64,000 nt of DNA from Myxococcales bacterium (GTDB taxonomy: Bacteria; Myxococcota_A; Polyangia; Haliangiales; Haliangiaceae). The stretch covers positions 496,001 to 560,000 of the forward strand of contig JADJGV010000002.1 of NCBI GenBank assembly GCA_016707895.1. Reading direction: 5' to 3'. A program made the translations under genes and the position numbers. Of the stretch, positions 52,869 to 62,485 are shown one piece after another (positions within the stretch are counted from its first letter, which is position 1; every line of letters begins with the position of its first letter). A model generated the notes under the pieces. It was not told the DNA's origin. It was given only the letters and a program-made list of their open reading frames with translations, and ran no database searches.

Positions 52869-54778
52869 AGTCGCTCCAGATCGGCGTGAGGCGCCAGCGC
52901 GGCCAGGGCGAACAGGTCGAGGGTCGCGGCGACGTCCCCGGTACCGGCCCGGCCGAGCAGCGGCGCCAGCCGCGACATCGCCAGCGCGGTCGCGGCCGTG
53001 CCGGCGCGGACCGCGAGCGGCGCGGCGGCGCGGAGCCCCTGCAGCAGCGTCGCGTCGAGGAAGTCGTGCCAGGCCCGCCGCACCGGTCGCAGCGGGTCGT
53101 CGCCGGGGTCGCCGGGCGCGTCGTGCGGACCATCGGCGGCGGGCGCGTCGGGCGCGGCGGCGCGGGGCGGCGCGACGTCGAGGACGACCAGCCGGGTCGT
53201 GACGACGGCCAGCGGTCGCATGCGCCAGCCAGCGGCCCGGGCCTCGAGGACACCGGCGACGAAGCGTGGCGTGGCGGCCAGGGCCGCGGCCAGCGCGTCG
53301 ACCGCGCCCGGGCACACCGCCTCGAAGTCGCAGCACAACGTCAGCGGGTTGTCGGCGGCGTCGTGCACCACCGCGATCAGCTCGAGCCCGTCGGCGCTCA
53401 CCGCGACCCGCGCGACGCGCGCGATCGCCACCACCGCCACGCCGTGGCCGATCAAGCGCGGGGCCACCACCGCGGGCGGCCCCGCGGCGAGCCGGCGGGC
53501 GTGGGCGCGCAGGTCGCGCACCAGGATCGGCTCGGGCAACGCGTCCCAGCCGCCGCCCGCCGGGAGCAGCGTCGACTGCATGCTGCGCGACGCGCCGAGA
53601 TCGAGCGCCCCGTTGGCCTTGCGCCGCGCCGCCCGGGTCACCAGCTCGCCCTGCACCAGCTCGGTGATCGACATCCGGCTCGACGCGAACAGCCTGCCGA
53701 GCTCGGGGCCGTTGCGGCGCTCGCCGCTCCACGCCTTGGCCAGCACCAGCACGGTCGCGGTGTCGGGATCGACGAAGTACAGCGACGCCAGCCGGCGATC
53801 ATCGTCGGCGACCAAGCGACAGCCCAACGCCACCAGCCGCACCTTCTCCATCGCGACGTCGGCTGGCGCGTCGCTGCCCAGCACCCACGCCGGCCGCAGC
53901 TCGGGCACGTCAGCCGCCGCGGCGCGCGCCCGCACCAGCAGCTCGCCGACCAGCGCGGTCAGCGTCGCGGCGCGGAAGCTGGCCTTCGCGGCGGCCAAGC
54001 GGTCGACCTCGCGCTCGTAGGCCTCGCAGGCGTCGGCGATCCACGCCCACCGCTCGCGCACCGCCAGCGCGCGCAGCGCCTCGGTCCGCTCGGCGGCGCC
54101 CGGCGCGGTCACGCCGAACTGGCAGATCTGCGCGGCCCACTGCTCGACCGCGTCGCGCGCGGTCACGCCAGCTCGAGCCGCCCCCTCGGTGGCGGCGCCG
54201 CCGCCGAACACCGCCAAGCCACCGTCGGGGCGCTGGCGGAACCCGCGCACGGCCAGGACGACGTGTTCGCACGCGGCGCCCTTGCTGCAGTCGCACTTGG
54301 CGAAGGGCAGCGACCCCGGCACCAGGAACTGCACGGTGGCCATCGGCAAGCGAGCCACTGGCGCAGCCCCGGCCTCGACGGTGATGGTCAGCCCGGCGGC
54401 GGCCAGGCGGTCCGCGATGGCGACGCCGGCGCCGCAGGTCGCGGCCACCTCGGCGTCGTTGAACGCCCCGGGATCCCACGCGGTCGCCGCCGCCGCGGTG
54501 CTGCCGAACTGCCGCTGGTAGGCGAGCACCGCGGTCAGCCGGTGCCGACACACCGTCGCGGCGCCGCAGGTGCACGGCGCCGCGGCCAGGGTCGCTCGCG
54601 GCGGCAAGCGGGTGGTCGCGCCGTCCTTGCTGACCGCGACCACCGTGCCGTCGGCGTCGACGGTGAGGTCGGTCACCGCGCCGGCCTCGGCGTCCTTCAG
54701 CGCGCGCTTGACCAGGCCGACGTTGGCCAGGCGGGTGAGCGCGTCGGTCGTGAGCGCCAGCAGATCGGCGCGCGTCAC
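52829..54778 (-). CDS. Double SWIM zinc-finger protein (YehQ-like)
   Basis: A 649-residue protein from GTG 54778, whose start overlaps the VWA gene stop (GTGA). It has two CxCx(n)CxH motifs: a classic SWIM at 69-79 (CTCGAATVCRH) and a second at 162-172 (CDCSKGAACEH). The rest is a long mixed helix/strand region without recognised catalytic residues. SWIM fingers bind DNA or proteins. It is the last gene of the WGR-MoxR-DUF5682-VWA-SWIM cassette, equivalent to E. coli yehQ. Its last 12 residues, AGANGDPAQLTP, are identical in protein and DNA to the end of the vault-like gene. Confidence 0.85.
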   Translation of the reverse strand: MTRADLLALTTDALTRLANVGLVKRALKDAEAGAVTDLTVDADGTVVAVSKDGATTRLPPRATLAAAPCTCGAATVCRHRLTAVLAYQRQFGSTAAAATAWDPGAFNDAEVAATCGAGVAIADRLAAAGLTITVEAGAAPVARLPMATVQFLVPGSLPFAKCDCSKGAACEHVVLAVRGFRQRPDGGLAVFGGGAATEGAARAGVTARDAVEQWAAQICQFGVTAPGAAERTEALRALAVRERWAWIADACEAYEREVDRLAAAKASFRAATLTALVGELLVRARAAAADVPELRPAWVLGSDAPADVAMEKVRLVALGCRLVADDDRRLASLYFVDPDTATVLVLAKAWSGERRNGPELGRLFASSRMSITELVQGELVTRAARRKANGALDLGASRSMQSTLLPAGGGWDALPEPILVRDLRAHARRLAAGPPAVVAPRLIGHGVAVVAIARVARVAVSADGLELIAVVHDAADNPLTLCCDFEAVCPGAVDALAAALAATPRFVAGVLEARAAGWRMRPLAVVTTRLVVLDVAPPRAAAPDAPAADGPHDAPGDPGDDPLRPVRRAWHDFLDATLLQGLRAAAPLAVRAGTAATALAMSRLAPLLGRAGTGDVAATLDLFALAALAPHADLERLAGANGDPAQLTP

Positions 54779-55887
54779 TTCACGACCCCCTTCAGGTACT
54801 CGACGAGCTGGAACGGCGTCATCGCGCCGACCGACGCGCCGGCACGCACCATGCGCTGGCCCAGCTCACGATCGTAGGTCGGCGTCGCGGTCGCGTCGAG
54901 CGCGGCCAGGGTCACGAACCGCACGCCCTGGGCCACCAGCCGGCGCGTGGTGCGGACCAGATCGTCGGGGCTGCCGCCCTCGTAGAGGTCGGTGATCAGC
55001 ACGATCATCGTCCGCGCCGGGTTCTCGACCAGGCCCTCGGCGTAGCGCACCGCGCGGGCGATGTCGGTGCCGCCGCCGAGCTGCACCTTCATCAGCGTCT
55101 CGACCGGGTCGGCGAGGTGCGTGCTCAGGTCGACGACCTCGGTGTCGAACGCGATCAGGTGGAGCTTGATCGCCGGCAGGCCGCACAGGCACGCGGCGGT
55201 GACCGCGGCGTGGATCACCGAGCCCACCATGCTGCCCGACTGGTCGACCGCGACGATGATCTGCCACTGCTCGCCGTGGCGGCGTTGCCGGCTCCAGAAC
55301 AGCGGCCGCTCGATCACCAGCTGGCGCCGCGCCGGCACCCAGTGGCCGAGGTTGGCGCGGATGGTGCCGCGCGGGTCGAAGTTGCGCATCGTGCGGTGCG
55401 ACGAGCGCCGCCGCTGGCGACTGCCGGCGAAGGTCGAGCGCACCTGGGTGGCCAGCGCCTCGATCAGCCGCGCCACCACCTTGCGCACCAGCTCGCGCGC
55501 CAGCCCCAGCACCTCGGCGCTCATCAGGTGCTTGGTCAGGAGCACCGCGCGCAGCAGCGTCTCCGACGGCTCGATGCGCGCCAGCACGTCCTTGTTGGTC
55601 ACCACCTCGTGCAGCCCGAACTCCTCGACGGCGTCGCGCTCGAGGCGCTCGATGGTCTCGCGCGGGAACAGCGCGTGGATCTGGTTGATCCACTCGGGCA
55701 CCGCCAGCGTCGACGGCGATAGATCGGCGCCGCGCTCGTCGCGCTCGCCGAGCGCCGCGTCGCGACCGTACAGCCAGTCGAGCGCCGCGTCGCGCGCCAG
55801 GTCGGACGCGTCGACGCCGCCCGGGCCGTCGAGCTCGGCGGCCGCGGCCTTGCCCAGCACCAGCCGCCACCGCACCAGCGGGTTCAC
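54775..55887 (-). CDS. VWA-domain protein (YehP-like)
   Basis: A 370-residue protein from GTG 55887, overlapping DUF5682 upstream and SWIM downstream by four bases each. The N-terminal 200 residues are helical (VPEWINQIHALFPRETIERL, NKDVLARIEPSETLLRAVLL). The C-terminal von Willebrand A domain has a complete metal site: AVDQSGSM (Asp215, Ser217, Ser219), the Thr of LGGGTD and the Asp of ITDLYEGG. MoxR ATPases commonly pair with VWA proteins as chaperone and adaptor, so this should partner the AAA+ protein of the cassette. Confidence 0.93.
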   Translation of the reverse strand: MNPLVRWRLVLGKAAAAELDGPGGVDASDLARDAALDWLYGRDAALGERDERGADLSPSTLAVPEWINQIHALFPRETIERLERDAVEEFGLHEVVTNKDVLARIEPSETLLRAVLLTKHLMSAEVLGLARELVRKVVARLIEALATQVRSTFAGSRQRRRSSHRTMRNFDPRGTIRANLGHWVPARRQLVIERPLFWSRQRRHGEQWQIIVAVDQSGSMVGSVIHAAVTAACLCGLPAIKLHLIAFDTEVVDLSTHLADPVETLMKVQLGGGTDIARAVRYAEGLVENPARTMIVLITDLYEGGSPDDLVRTTRRLVAQGVRFVTLAALDATATPTYDRELGQRMVRAGASVGAMTPFQLVEYLKGVVK

Positions 55888-58199
55888 GGCGCCACCCCCA
55901 CGGCACCGACCCGCGCCGCGACCGCCACCAGCGCGGCCTCGAACGCGACGCCCGCGGCGACCGCGGCCGGCTCGGCGGTGGCGGCCAGCACGGTGCCCGC
56001 GTCGCGATCACCGACCAGCGCGCGGGCGATGCCGCGGCGCTCCTGCGGCGTGAACTGCGCGAACGCGCGGCGCAGCTGCGGCAAGGCGATCAGGAACTCG
56101 CCGTCACCGGCGTCGCGCAGCCGCGCATCGACGGCCCCGAGGATCGGCGAGGTCGCGAACTCGTGGCGAGCCAGCGCGATCACGCCGCCGAGGAAGTCTC
56201 CCAGCGCCGCCAGCGGCAGCGCCGGCACCAGCGCGTCGGCCCGCGCCGCCACCGCGACCGCGCCGTCGGCGTCGGCCCGCGACCACAGCGCGCCCAGCGC
56301 GGCGCCGCGCACCGCCGGTGGCGCGTCGGCGGCCTCGACCCGGCGGTGCAGCGCCGCGTCGACGCGCTCGGCGACCAGCGCGTGGTCGGGCAGCTCGAAC
56401 TCGAGCGCCGCCCGGATCGCGACGACGCCGTCGACCACCGCCGCGTCGAGGGCCGCGGTCGGCCCGGTCAGCCCCTCGAGCAGCCACAGCGCGCGGTCGA
56501 GCACCTGCCCGAGCAGCCCGGCCAGGCCGCGCGCCGGGTCGGCGACGTGCAGCGCCGCCAGCCGCGCCAGCGCCGCGCCCGCGGCGGCGAACAGCGGCTC
56601 GCGCGCGATGGCGTCGGCCGCGCGCTCGCGGAGCTGGTCGACCACCGCGCCGTAGCCGGCGTGCAGCGCGTCCTCCATCGCCGCCGCGAGCTCGGCGACG
56701 CCGGTCAGCTCCTGCAGGTGGCGGTACACCCGCGCCAGCGCCGCCGCGGCCAGCGTCGCGCCCCACACCGCGCACTCGATGATCGCGCCGGCGGTGCGGT
56801 CGTCCTCGACCAGCTGCCACACCTCGACCGGCTGGGTGCGGCCGCGCCGCAGGTCGGCGCGCTGCACGCGCTGCACGCCAGGGACACCCAGCCAGCGCAG
56901 CCGGTACAGCACGCGGCGCCGCGCCGCCGCGTCGGGCGCGAAGATGTCGATGCGGATCGGCGTCGGGGTCTGGGTGAACGCCAGCCCGACCGCGGCCAGC
57001 TCGGCGGCCAGGTCGGCGACCAGCGGCGGCTGCGGCGTGCCCGGCGCCAGCGCGCCCGCGCGATCGCCCGAGAACGCCGCGACGATCTCGACCAGGTACG
57101 GATCGGTGCCGCGGGCCAGCACCGTGCGCGCCGACCACGGCACCGGCGTCCGCAGCGCGTCCTTGATCAGCGCCGCGGCCAGCCCGTCGAGCACGTCGCA
57201 GCGGGTCGGCGCCGCGTGGCCGCGCAGCCGGGCCAGTCCGTGGCTCAGCTCGACGGCGGCGATCGCGTCGGCGGTCGACACCCGCTGGCCGCGGCCGCGC
57301 AGCCGCGTCACCGCCGCCATCGCCATGGTCTCCGGCGCGCCGGCCGGGTCGTCCCACAGCGCCTGGTAGAACGCCGGCGACGGCATGCCCGAGGCGTAGC
57401 CGGTGAAGCTGTCGAGGCGGAAGAACGAGAACGGCACCAGGTAGCTGCCGGTGCGCGCCAGCGCGGGCGGCGGCGGCTCGACGCGCGGCGGCGCCGGCGG
57501 AGGGGGGCGACCCGCGACCAGCCGCTCGAGCGCCGCTTGATGGAAGCCGCCGCACACCACGACCACGGCGCCGCCGCCGCCAGCGTCGGCCTCGGCCAGC
57601 GCCCAGGCGATGCCGTCAGCCATGAAGTCCTCGCGCGCGCGATCGGCCTCGCTGGCCACCTGCTCACCGCGCAGCGCGGCGAAGTACGCGCCCAGCCGCG
57701 CGCCCAGCGTCGCGTCGTCGCCGGGCTGCTCGAACAGGTGATCCCACAGCGCGTCGGTCGAGTCGAAGCCGTGGCGGTGCGCGGCGTCGCGCAAGGCCGC
57801 GCCGACCTGGTGGTCGCGGTCGCCGTAGCGGTTGGCCATCGTCGCGAACGCCGGGTGCCAGCCGGGCAGATCGATGAACGCGACCCGCGCGCCGATCGCC
57901 GCGCCGTCGTGGAGCGCCACCCACTCCGGCGAGTACGCGCAGAACGGCGACCACCCGGCCTGGGCGACCACGCCGCTGCCGGCCACGGCGTCGGGATCGC
58001 CGTCGTGGGCCGGCAGGCAGTAGCTGTAGATCGCCACCGGCAGCTGGTGCGGCAGCGCCAGCTCGGCGAGCCGCGGCGTCATGTCGCTCGGCCCCTCGAT
58101 CAGGACCGCCGCCGGCCGCTCCTCGGCGATCACCGCACGCACCAGCCGGGCACAGGCCGGGCTGTGGTGACGCACCCCAACGACGCGCAGCCGGGCCAT
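55884..58199 (-). CDS. DUF5682 protein (YehM-like)
   Basis: A 771-residue protein from ATG 58199. The opening RLRVVGVRHHSPACARLVRA and AAVLIEGPSDMTPRLAELAL are diagnostic of DUF5682. Further on are PFCAYSPEWVALHDGAAIGA, VVVVCGGFHQAALERLVAG and SYLVPFSFFRLDSFTGYASG, then a long Ala-rich helical half. The N-terminal half resembles TraB/ChaN-like hydrolase folds (His and Glu near the start, GGFH later), so an enzymatic role is conceivable. It is two bases from the MoxR stop and overlaps the VWA gene. Confidence 0.85.
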   Translation of the reverse strand: MARLRVVGVRHHSPACARLVRAVIAEERPAAVLIEGPSDMTPRLAELALPHQLPVAIYSYCLPAHDGDPDAVAGSGVVAQAGWSPFCAYSPEWVALHDGAAIGARVAFIDLPGWHPAFATMANRYGDRDHQVGAALRDAAHRHGFDSTDALWDHLFEQPGDDATLGARLGAYFAALRGEQVASEADRAREDFMADGIAWALAEADAGGGGAVVVVCGGFHQAALERLVAGRPPPPAPPRVEPPPPALARTGSYLVPFSFFRLDSFTGYASGMPSPAFYQALWDDPAGAPETMAMAAVTRLRGRGQRVSTADAIAAVELSHGLARLRGHAAPTRCDVLDGLAAALIKDALRTPVPWSARTVLARGTDPYLVEIVAAFSGDRAGALAPGTPQPPLVADLAAELAAVGLAFTQTPTPIRIDIFAPDAAARRRVLYRLRWLGVPGVQRVQRADLRRGRTQPVEVWQLVEDDRTAGAIIECAVWGATLAAAALARVYRHLQELTGVAELAAAMEDALHAGYGAVVDQLRERAADAIAREPLFAAAGAALARLAALHVADPARGLAGLLGQVLDRALWLLEGLTGPTAALDAAVVDGVVAIRAALEFELPDHALVAERVDAALHRRVEAADAPPAVRGAALGALWSRADADGAVAVAARADALVPALPLAALGDFLGGVIALARHEFATSPILGAVDARLRDAGDGEFLIALPQLRRAFAQFTPQERRGIARALVGDRDAGTVLAATAEPAAVAAGVAFEAALVAVAARVGAVGVAP

Positions 58200-58201
58200 G
58201 A

Positions 58202-59341
58202 TCAGGCGGGCAGCGCGTGGCGCGCGGCGTAGAAGTCTTGCCAGTGCTGGCCCTTGCGCTTGGCCACGCGCTGCTCGAAGTAGCGCCGCAAGAGCGCCAC
58301 GTCGTTCTTGTCGGTCTTGATCGCGGCGCCGACCAGGCACTCGACCAGATCGGCCGGCGTCGCCGGCGCGCCCTGCAGGTAGTGGCTGCGCAGGCTCACC
58401 GCCTGGGCCACCGACACCGCCTCGGCGGTCGACATCGCCGTCGACAGCCGCTCGATCGCCTGGCCGTCCTCGGTGCGGCCGTCGCGCAGCTCGCGGAAGG
58501 TGGTGACCAGCAGCTCGAGGATCTGTTCGCCGGGCATCGTCGGCACGCCGCTCCGCTCGAGGTGGCGCTGGGTCTCGCTCCGCACCAGCGCCAGCTCGAC
58601 CGCGTAGTCGGCGATCGGGAACACGGTCTCGAAGTTGAAGCGGCGCTTGAGCGCGGCGCTCATCTCGTTGACGCCGAGGTCGCGGGTGTTGGCGGTGGCG
58701 ATGACGTTGAACCCGACCTTGGCGAACAGCTGCTTGCCGTCCTCGAGCTCGGGGATCGCCATCACCCGATCCGACAGCGCGGCCAGGAGCAGGTCCTGGA
58801 CCTCGAGCGGGCACCGCGTGATCTCCTCGAACCGCACGATCGTGCCGTCGCGCATGCCCTGGTACAGCGGCGCCGGCACCAGCGATCGCAGCGTCGGCCC
58901 CTCGGCCAGGAGCAGCGCGTAGTTCCACGAGTACTTGATCTGATCCTCGCTGGTGCCGGCGCTGCCCTGGATGGTCAGCGTCGACTGCCCGCAGATCGCC
59001 GCCGCCAGCAGCTCGGACAGGAGCGACTTCGCGGTGCCCGGCTCGCCGATCAGCATGAGGCCGCGGTTCGACGACAGCGCGATCATCGCGCGGTCGACCA
59101 GCGACGGGTGGCCGACGAACTTCTTGCGGATGCCGCGCGCCTCGTCGCCGAGGATGAACGTGCGCGCCGCGCGCGGCGACAGCCGCCAGCCCGGCGGGCG
59201 CGGGAAGGTGTCGCTGGCGCGCAGCGCCTCCAGCTCGGCGGCGTACAGCACCTCGGCCGGCGGCCGCTGGGTCTCGGTGGCCGGCCCGGGCTCGGCGGCG
59301 GTCGACGCGGCGGCCGTCGCGGGCTTGCTCGGCTTCTTCAC
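58202..59341 (-). CDS. MoxR-family AAA+ ATPase (YehL-like)
   Basis: A 379-residue AAA+ ATPase from GTG 59341, overlapping the DUF4132 stop by GTGA; the longer frame to 59440 is only the neighbour's shadow. It has Walker A GEPGTAKS (98-105), Walker B-type IVRFEEITRCPLEVQDLLL, sensor-1 FNVIATANTRDLGVNEMSAA and the arginine finger region LKRRFNFETV. About 30 disordered residues lead in. MoxR ATPases act as chaperones that insert metals or remodel partners together with VWA proteins. Confidence 0.94.
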   Translation of the reverse strand: MKKPSKPATAAASTAAEPGPATETQRPPAEVLYAAELEALRASDTFPRPPGWRLSPRAARTFILGDEARGIRKKFVGHPSLVDRAMIALSSNRGLMLIGEPGTAKSLLSELLAAAICGQSTLTIQGSAGTSEDQIKYSWNYALLLAEGPTLRSLVPAPLYQGMRDGTIVRFEEITRCPLEVQDLLLAALSDRVMAIPELEDGKQLFAKVGFNVIATANTRDLGVNEMSAALKRRFNFETVFPIADYAVELALVRSETQRHLERSGVPTMPGEQILELLVTTFRELRDGRTEDGQAIERLSTAMSTAEAVSVAQAVSLRSHYLQGAPATPADLVECLVGAAIKTDKNDVALLRRYFEQRVAKRKGQHWQDFYAARHALPA

Positions 59342-62300
59342 GACGCCGCTCCCAGGCTCTCGAGGTCCCGGATGACCTCGCTCACGACGACCGCGGGCAG
59401 CGACCCGAGCGGCACCGCGTCCGCGCGGATCTCGCCCCACTCGCGACGGCTGGCGGCGACGTCGACGGTCTCGAGCGTCTGCACCGGGTCGACGTAGTCC
59501 ATGCCGCCGGCGTTGAGCCCGTCGTGCATGCTGATCGCGGCCGACAGCCCGCCCTCGAGCGGCTTGTACAGGTTGTAGATGCCGCCGGCGTCCTGGGCCG
59601 GGCCCTTGAACCAGCCGCGGCTGAGCAGGCCGAGCAGCTTCTTGGTCTCGACCTTCTTGCCGTCGTAGCGCGTGAGCGCGTTGGCCGCGCGCTCGGCGTC
59701 GTTCAGCCGGAACACCTCACGACCGAGCTGCGCGAACGGCACCTCGAGCTCGTAGTCGCCGAACACCCGGGTCCAGGCTTGCTCGTCGGCTTCGGTCAGG
59801 TGCAGGCGGTGGGCGATGCCGACCCGGGCGTCGTCGGTCATCGCGAACGCGTCGTCGTGGCGGTCGGCGTAGCTGCGATCCTCGGCGACGCGGAAGGTCG
59901 TCGTCGGTTGGTCGCCGTCGTAGACCGCCCACACCAGCCGCTTGACCACGTGGAAGAGCAGCGGGTGCTCGACGAAGAACGCCCGGAACTCCTCGCCTGA
60001 CCAGCGCCGCGCGTTGCCCATCGCCAGCTCCAGCCGCGTCAGCTGGATCGACGCCACCGCGCGGGCGTCCTTCTTCATCGCCTTCCAGGTGTCGGTGGCC
60101 TCGGCGGCCAGCGCCGCGTCGTCCTTGCTGTTGGGCTTGGGCAGGTCCTTCAGGCGGGTGCCGGCGGCGTCCATCACGAACGGGGCCAGCGTCTCGTCGA
60201 AGCCGACCCGGAACGAGCGCGGGCCGAAGTCGAGGGTCTTCGAGCCGTCGTCCTCGAGGTCGAGGTCGGGCACCAGCCGATCGGCCAGCTGCTCGGCGGT
60301 GATGCCGCGCAGCTCGGCGATCTCGCGCATCTTGTCGCGCGCGCGCTCCTGCAGGCCCTTGAACTTCAGCTTCTGGGCGATGCCGTTGAGCATCATCAGC
60401 GCGACGTCCGAGCCGATCTGCCCGAGCACGTCGAGGCCCAGCGTCGCGCGCGCGTGCTGCGACTCGCCTGGCCAGGCGCGGATCAGCGGCGTCAACCGGC
60501 GCGCGGTCTCGTCGTTGCCGAGCGCGCCCAGCCCGGTGAACGCCCACTTCTCCTTGGGCGGTGCCCCGCCTTGCAGCCACAGCTGGAACAGCTCCCAGCC
60601 GAACTGCGCCAGCGCCTTGCGATCGGCGGCGTCGCGCAGCTCGCGCAGGCCGGCGGCGTCATCGGCGCGCAGCGCCACCACCAGCGCGCCCAGGTGCGGC
60701 GACGGCACGGCCTTGCCGCTGGCCAGCGTCAGCGGCGGCAAGAGCTCGACGTTCCAGAACTCGGGGAACTTGGTCTTGGCCGGCGCTGGCGCCCGCAGCG
60801 CCGCGGGCAGCGCCGCCGGATCGGCGTAGTCGACCTGGGCCGGCCCCGTCACCAGGCGCTCGAGCTGTGGGATCAGCTCGCGGGCCCAGGCGGCCTTGCC
60901 GTGGGCGCGCACCAGCGGCAGGGCGGCGTGCGGATCAGCGAGCAGGCATTCGCGGGCGATCGGCCGCGCGTCCTCGTCGCGCGACACCTGGCGATCACCG
61001 ACCGCGATGAACACCGCGACCGCGGTCGCCTGCACCTCGGCGTGGCCGCTGATCGAGCGCATCACCTCGAGCGCGCGGCGCAGCTCGGCGACCTGCTGGC
61101 CCAGGTAGTACTGCGCGTTGTCCAGGTGCCGGGCCACTTGCACGATGCGCGCCGTCAGCGGCGTCACCGCGTCGGCGCCGAACCGGGCCAGCAGCGACGC
61201 GTCGATGCCGGGGCTGGCGTAGCCGTGCCACCGCGCGACGTGCTCGGGCTGGCGGTCGAAGGTGCGCGCGTCGTCGGCGCTGAGCCCGCCCAGGTACGCG
61301 GCCACGTCGTCGGGCCGGCTCGCCGCCAGGATCGCGTGCGGCGACAGGACTGCGCGCTCGCGGTTGGCGCGCGCGTCGGCCAGGTCCTGGTCGATCCACG
61401 CCGGGATCAGCAGCGCCGAGGCCAGCGCCGACCGGACGATCGGCGAGCCGGTGGCGCGCAGCGCCTCGGCCCGGGCCCGAGCCTCGGCCTGCCCGGCGGC
61501 GTCGAGGCGCAGCCAGTGGCCGTGCAGGACCAGGTCGCTGCGGTGGTGCAGGTAGCTCTCCAGCGACCGGTCGGGCACCGGCAGGAGCCGCCGCGCCTCG
61601 CGCTCGTCGACCAGCTCCCGGTCGCCCTGCGTCGCGGCGAACACCTCGAGCGCGAAGCCCAGCCCGCCCAGCGCCACCAGCAGGTCGATCACGCGCGCGT
61701 GGGCGTCGGTGGCGCGGTACTGCGGCACGCCGACCAGCTGCAGGATCGCCGCCGCGGTCTCGACGTCGGGGCGGCGCAGCGGCCCGTCGCTGCCGAGCGC
61801 CGTCACCACGCGCTGCGCGAGGTCGCGCGACGTCGCGTCGCCGCCTTGCAGGCCGGCGGCGATCGCCGCCTTGGCGTCGCGGTAGCCGGCGCGGACCGGC
61901 TGCGATGCCGCCGACACCGACGGGCATGGCCGCGGCGCGATCACCAGCTCGCGCTGCTCGTGCGCCAGGTGCCGCTTGGCCACGTCGGTCCAGGCGACGG
62001 CGACCGCGCCGGTAGTGCGCGGCGCGGCGGCCGGCGGCGCGGGTGTGGCCGGGGAGGGCGCGGGCGGCGCGGCCTTGGCGGGTGGCGCGGCCTTGGCGGG
62101 CGGGGCGGCCTTGGCGGGCGGCGTTGCCGGGGTCACCCGCGGCGTCGCGCCGACCGGCGCCGGGGTCGCGCCGCCGCCGACCAGCGCGTACCCCTTCTTC
62201 ACCTTCTCGGCGATCAGCTTGTCGTACTCCTGCCGCGCCTTGTCGTCCGACGGGAACGCCTTGGTCGTCGCCTGGCCGGCGGTGCCGATCTTGCCCCACG

Positions 62301-62379
62301 TGGTCGTGAAGCTCGATCCGCTCAGCTGGATGTCCCAGAACTTGTTCGACGTCCCCTCCGAGAACTCGTAGCGCGGCAT
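59338..62379 (-). CDS. WGR-domain DUF4132 protein (YehI/MolR-like)
   Basis: A 1013-residue protein from ATG 62379. The N-terminal WGR domain (about 1-70; RYEFSEGTSNKFWDIQLSG, TTTWGKIGTAGQ) is of the kind that binds nucleic-acid ends in PARPs. A low-complexity linker (PAKAAPPAKAAPP) built from an 18-bp tandem repeat follows, then a long helical, HEAT-like region and a C-terminal DUF4132 domain (KRLVWAVYDGDQPTTTFRVA, GIAHRLHLTEADEQAWTRVF). It is the first gene of the cassette, 66 bases after the vault-like gene, and is the likely target-recognition or scaffold part. Confidence 0.9.
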   Translation of the reverse strand: MPRYEFSEGTSNKFWDIQLSGSSFTTTWGKIGTAGQATTKAFPSDDKARQEYDKLIAEKVKKGYALVGGGATPAPVGATPRVTPATPPAKAAPPAKAAPPAKAAPPAPSPATPAPPAAAPRTTGAVAVAWTDVAKRHLAHEQRELVIAPRPCPSVSAASQPVRAGYRDAKAAIAAGLQGGDATSRDLAQRVVTALGSDGPLRRPDVETAAAILQLVGVPQYRATDAHARVIDLLVALGGLGFALEVFAATQGDRELVDEREARRLLPVPDRSLESYLHHRSDLVLHGHWLRLDAAGQAEARARAEALRATGSPIVRSALASALLIPAWIDQDLADARANRERAVLSPHAILAASRPDDVAAYLGGLSADDARTFDRQPEHVARWHGYASPGIDASLLARFGADAVTPLTARIVQVARHLDNAQYYLGQQVAELRRALEVMRSISGHAEVQATAVAVFIAVGDRQVSRDEDARPIARECLLADPHAALPLVRAHGKAAWARELIPQLERLVTGPAQVDYADPAALPAALRAPAPAKTKFPEFWNVELLPPLTLASGKAVPSPHLGALVVALRADDAAGLRELRDAADRKALAQFGWELFQLWLQGGAPPKEKWAFTGLGALGNDETARRLTPLIRAWPGESQHARATLGLDVLGQIGSDVALMMLNGIAQKLKFKGLQERARDKMREIAELRGITAEQLADRLVPDLDLEDDGSKTLDFGPRSFRVGFDETLAPFVMDAAGTRLKDLPKPNSKDDAALAAEATDTWKAMKKDARAVASIQLTRLELAMGNARRWSGEEFRAFFVEHPLLFHVVKRLVWAVYDGDQPTTTFRVAEDRSYADRHDDAFAMTDDARVGIAHRLHLTEADEQAWTRVFGDYELEVPFAQLGREVFRLNDAERAANALTRYDGKKVETKKLLGLLSRGWFKGPAQDAGGIYNLYKPLEGGLSAAISMHDGLNAGGMDYVDPVQTLETVDVAASRREWGEIRADAVPLGSLPAVVVSEVIRDLESLGAAS
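62065..62122. repeat. 18-bp tandem repeat in the WGR protein linker
   Basis: Three near-identical 18-bp units (CCTTGG recurring every 18 bases at 62073, 62091 and 62109) encode the repeated hexapeptide AKAAPP between the WGR and helical regions. Copy number may vary between strains by slippage without changing the frame. Confidence 0.75.
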
Positions 62380-62432
62380 CGGTCCGACGGTACCGAACGC
62401 CCGCGCGGCCAGCAATCGCCGGGCCGCGCCGT

Positions 62433-62485
62433 CACGTGCCCGCGGTCACGGCGTCAGCTGCGCGGGGTCGCCGTTGGCGCCGGCG
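62433..62485. repeat. 53-bp direct repeat, copy 2
   Basis: This is identical to 52816-52868 in the same orientation. It covers the last 12 codons and stop of the vault-like gene and 13 bases after it, leaving 53 bases to the WGR gene start. Flanking bases differ at once on both sides. Confidence 0.95.
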
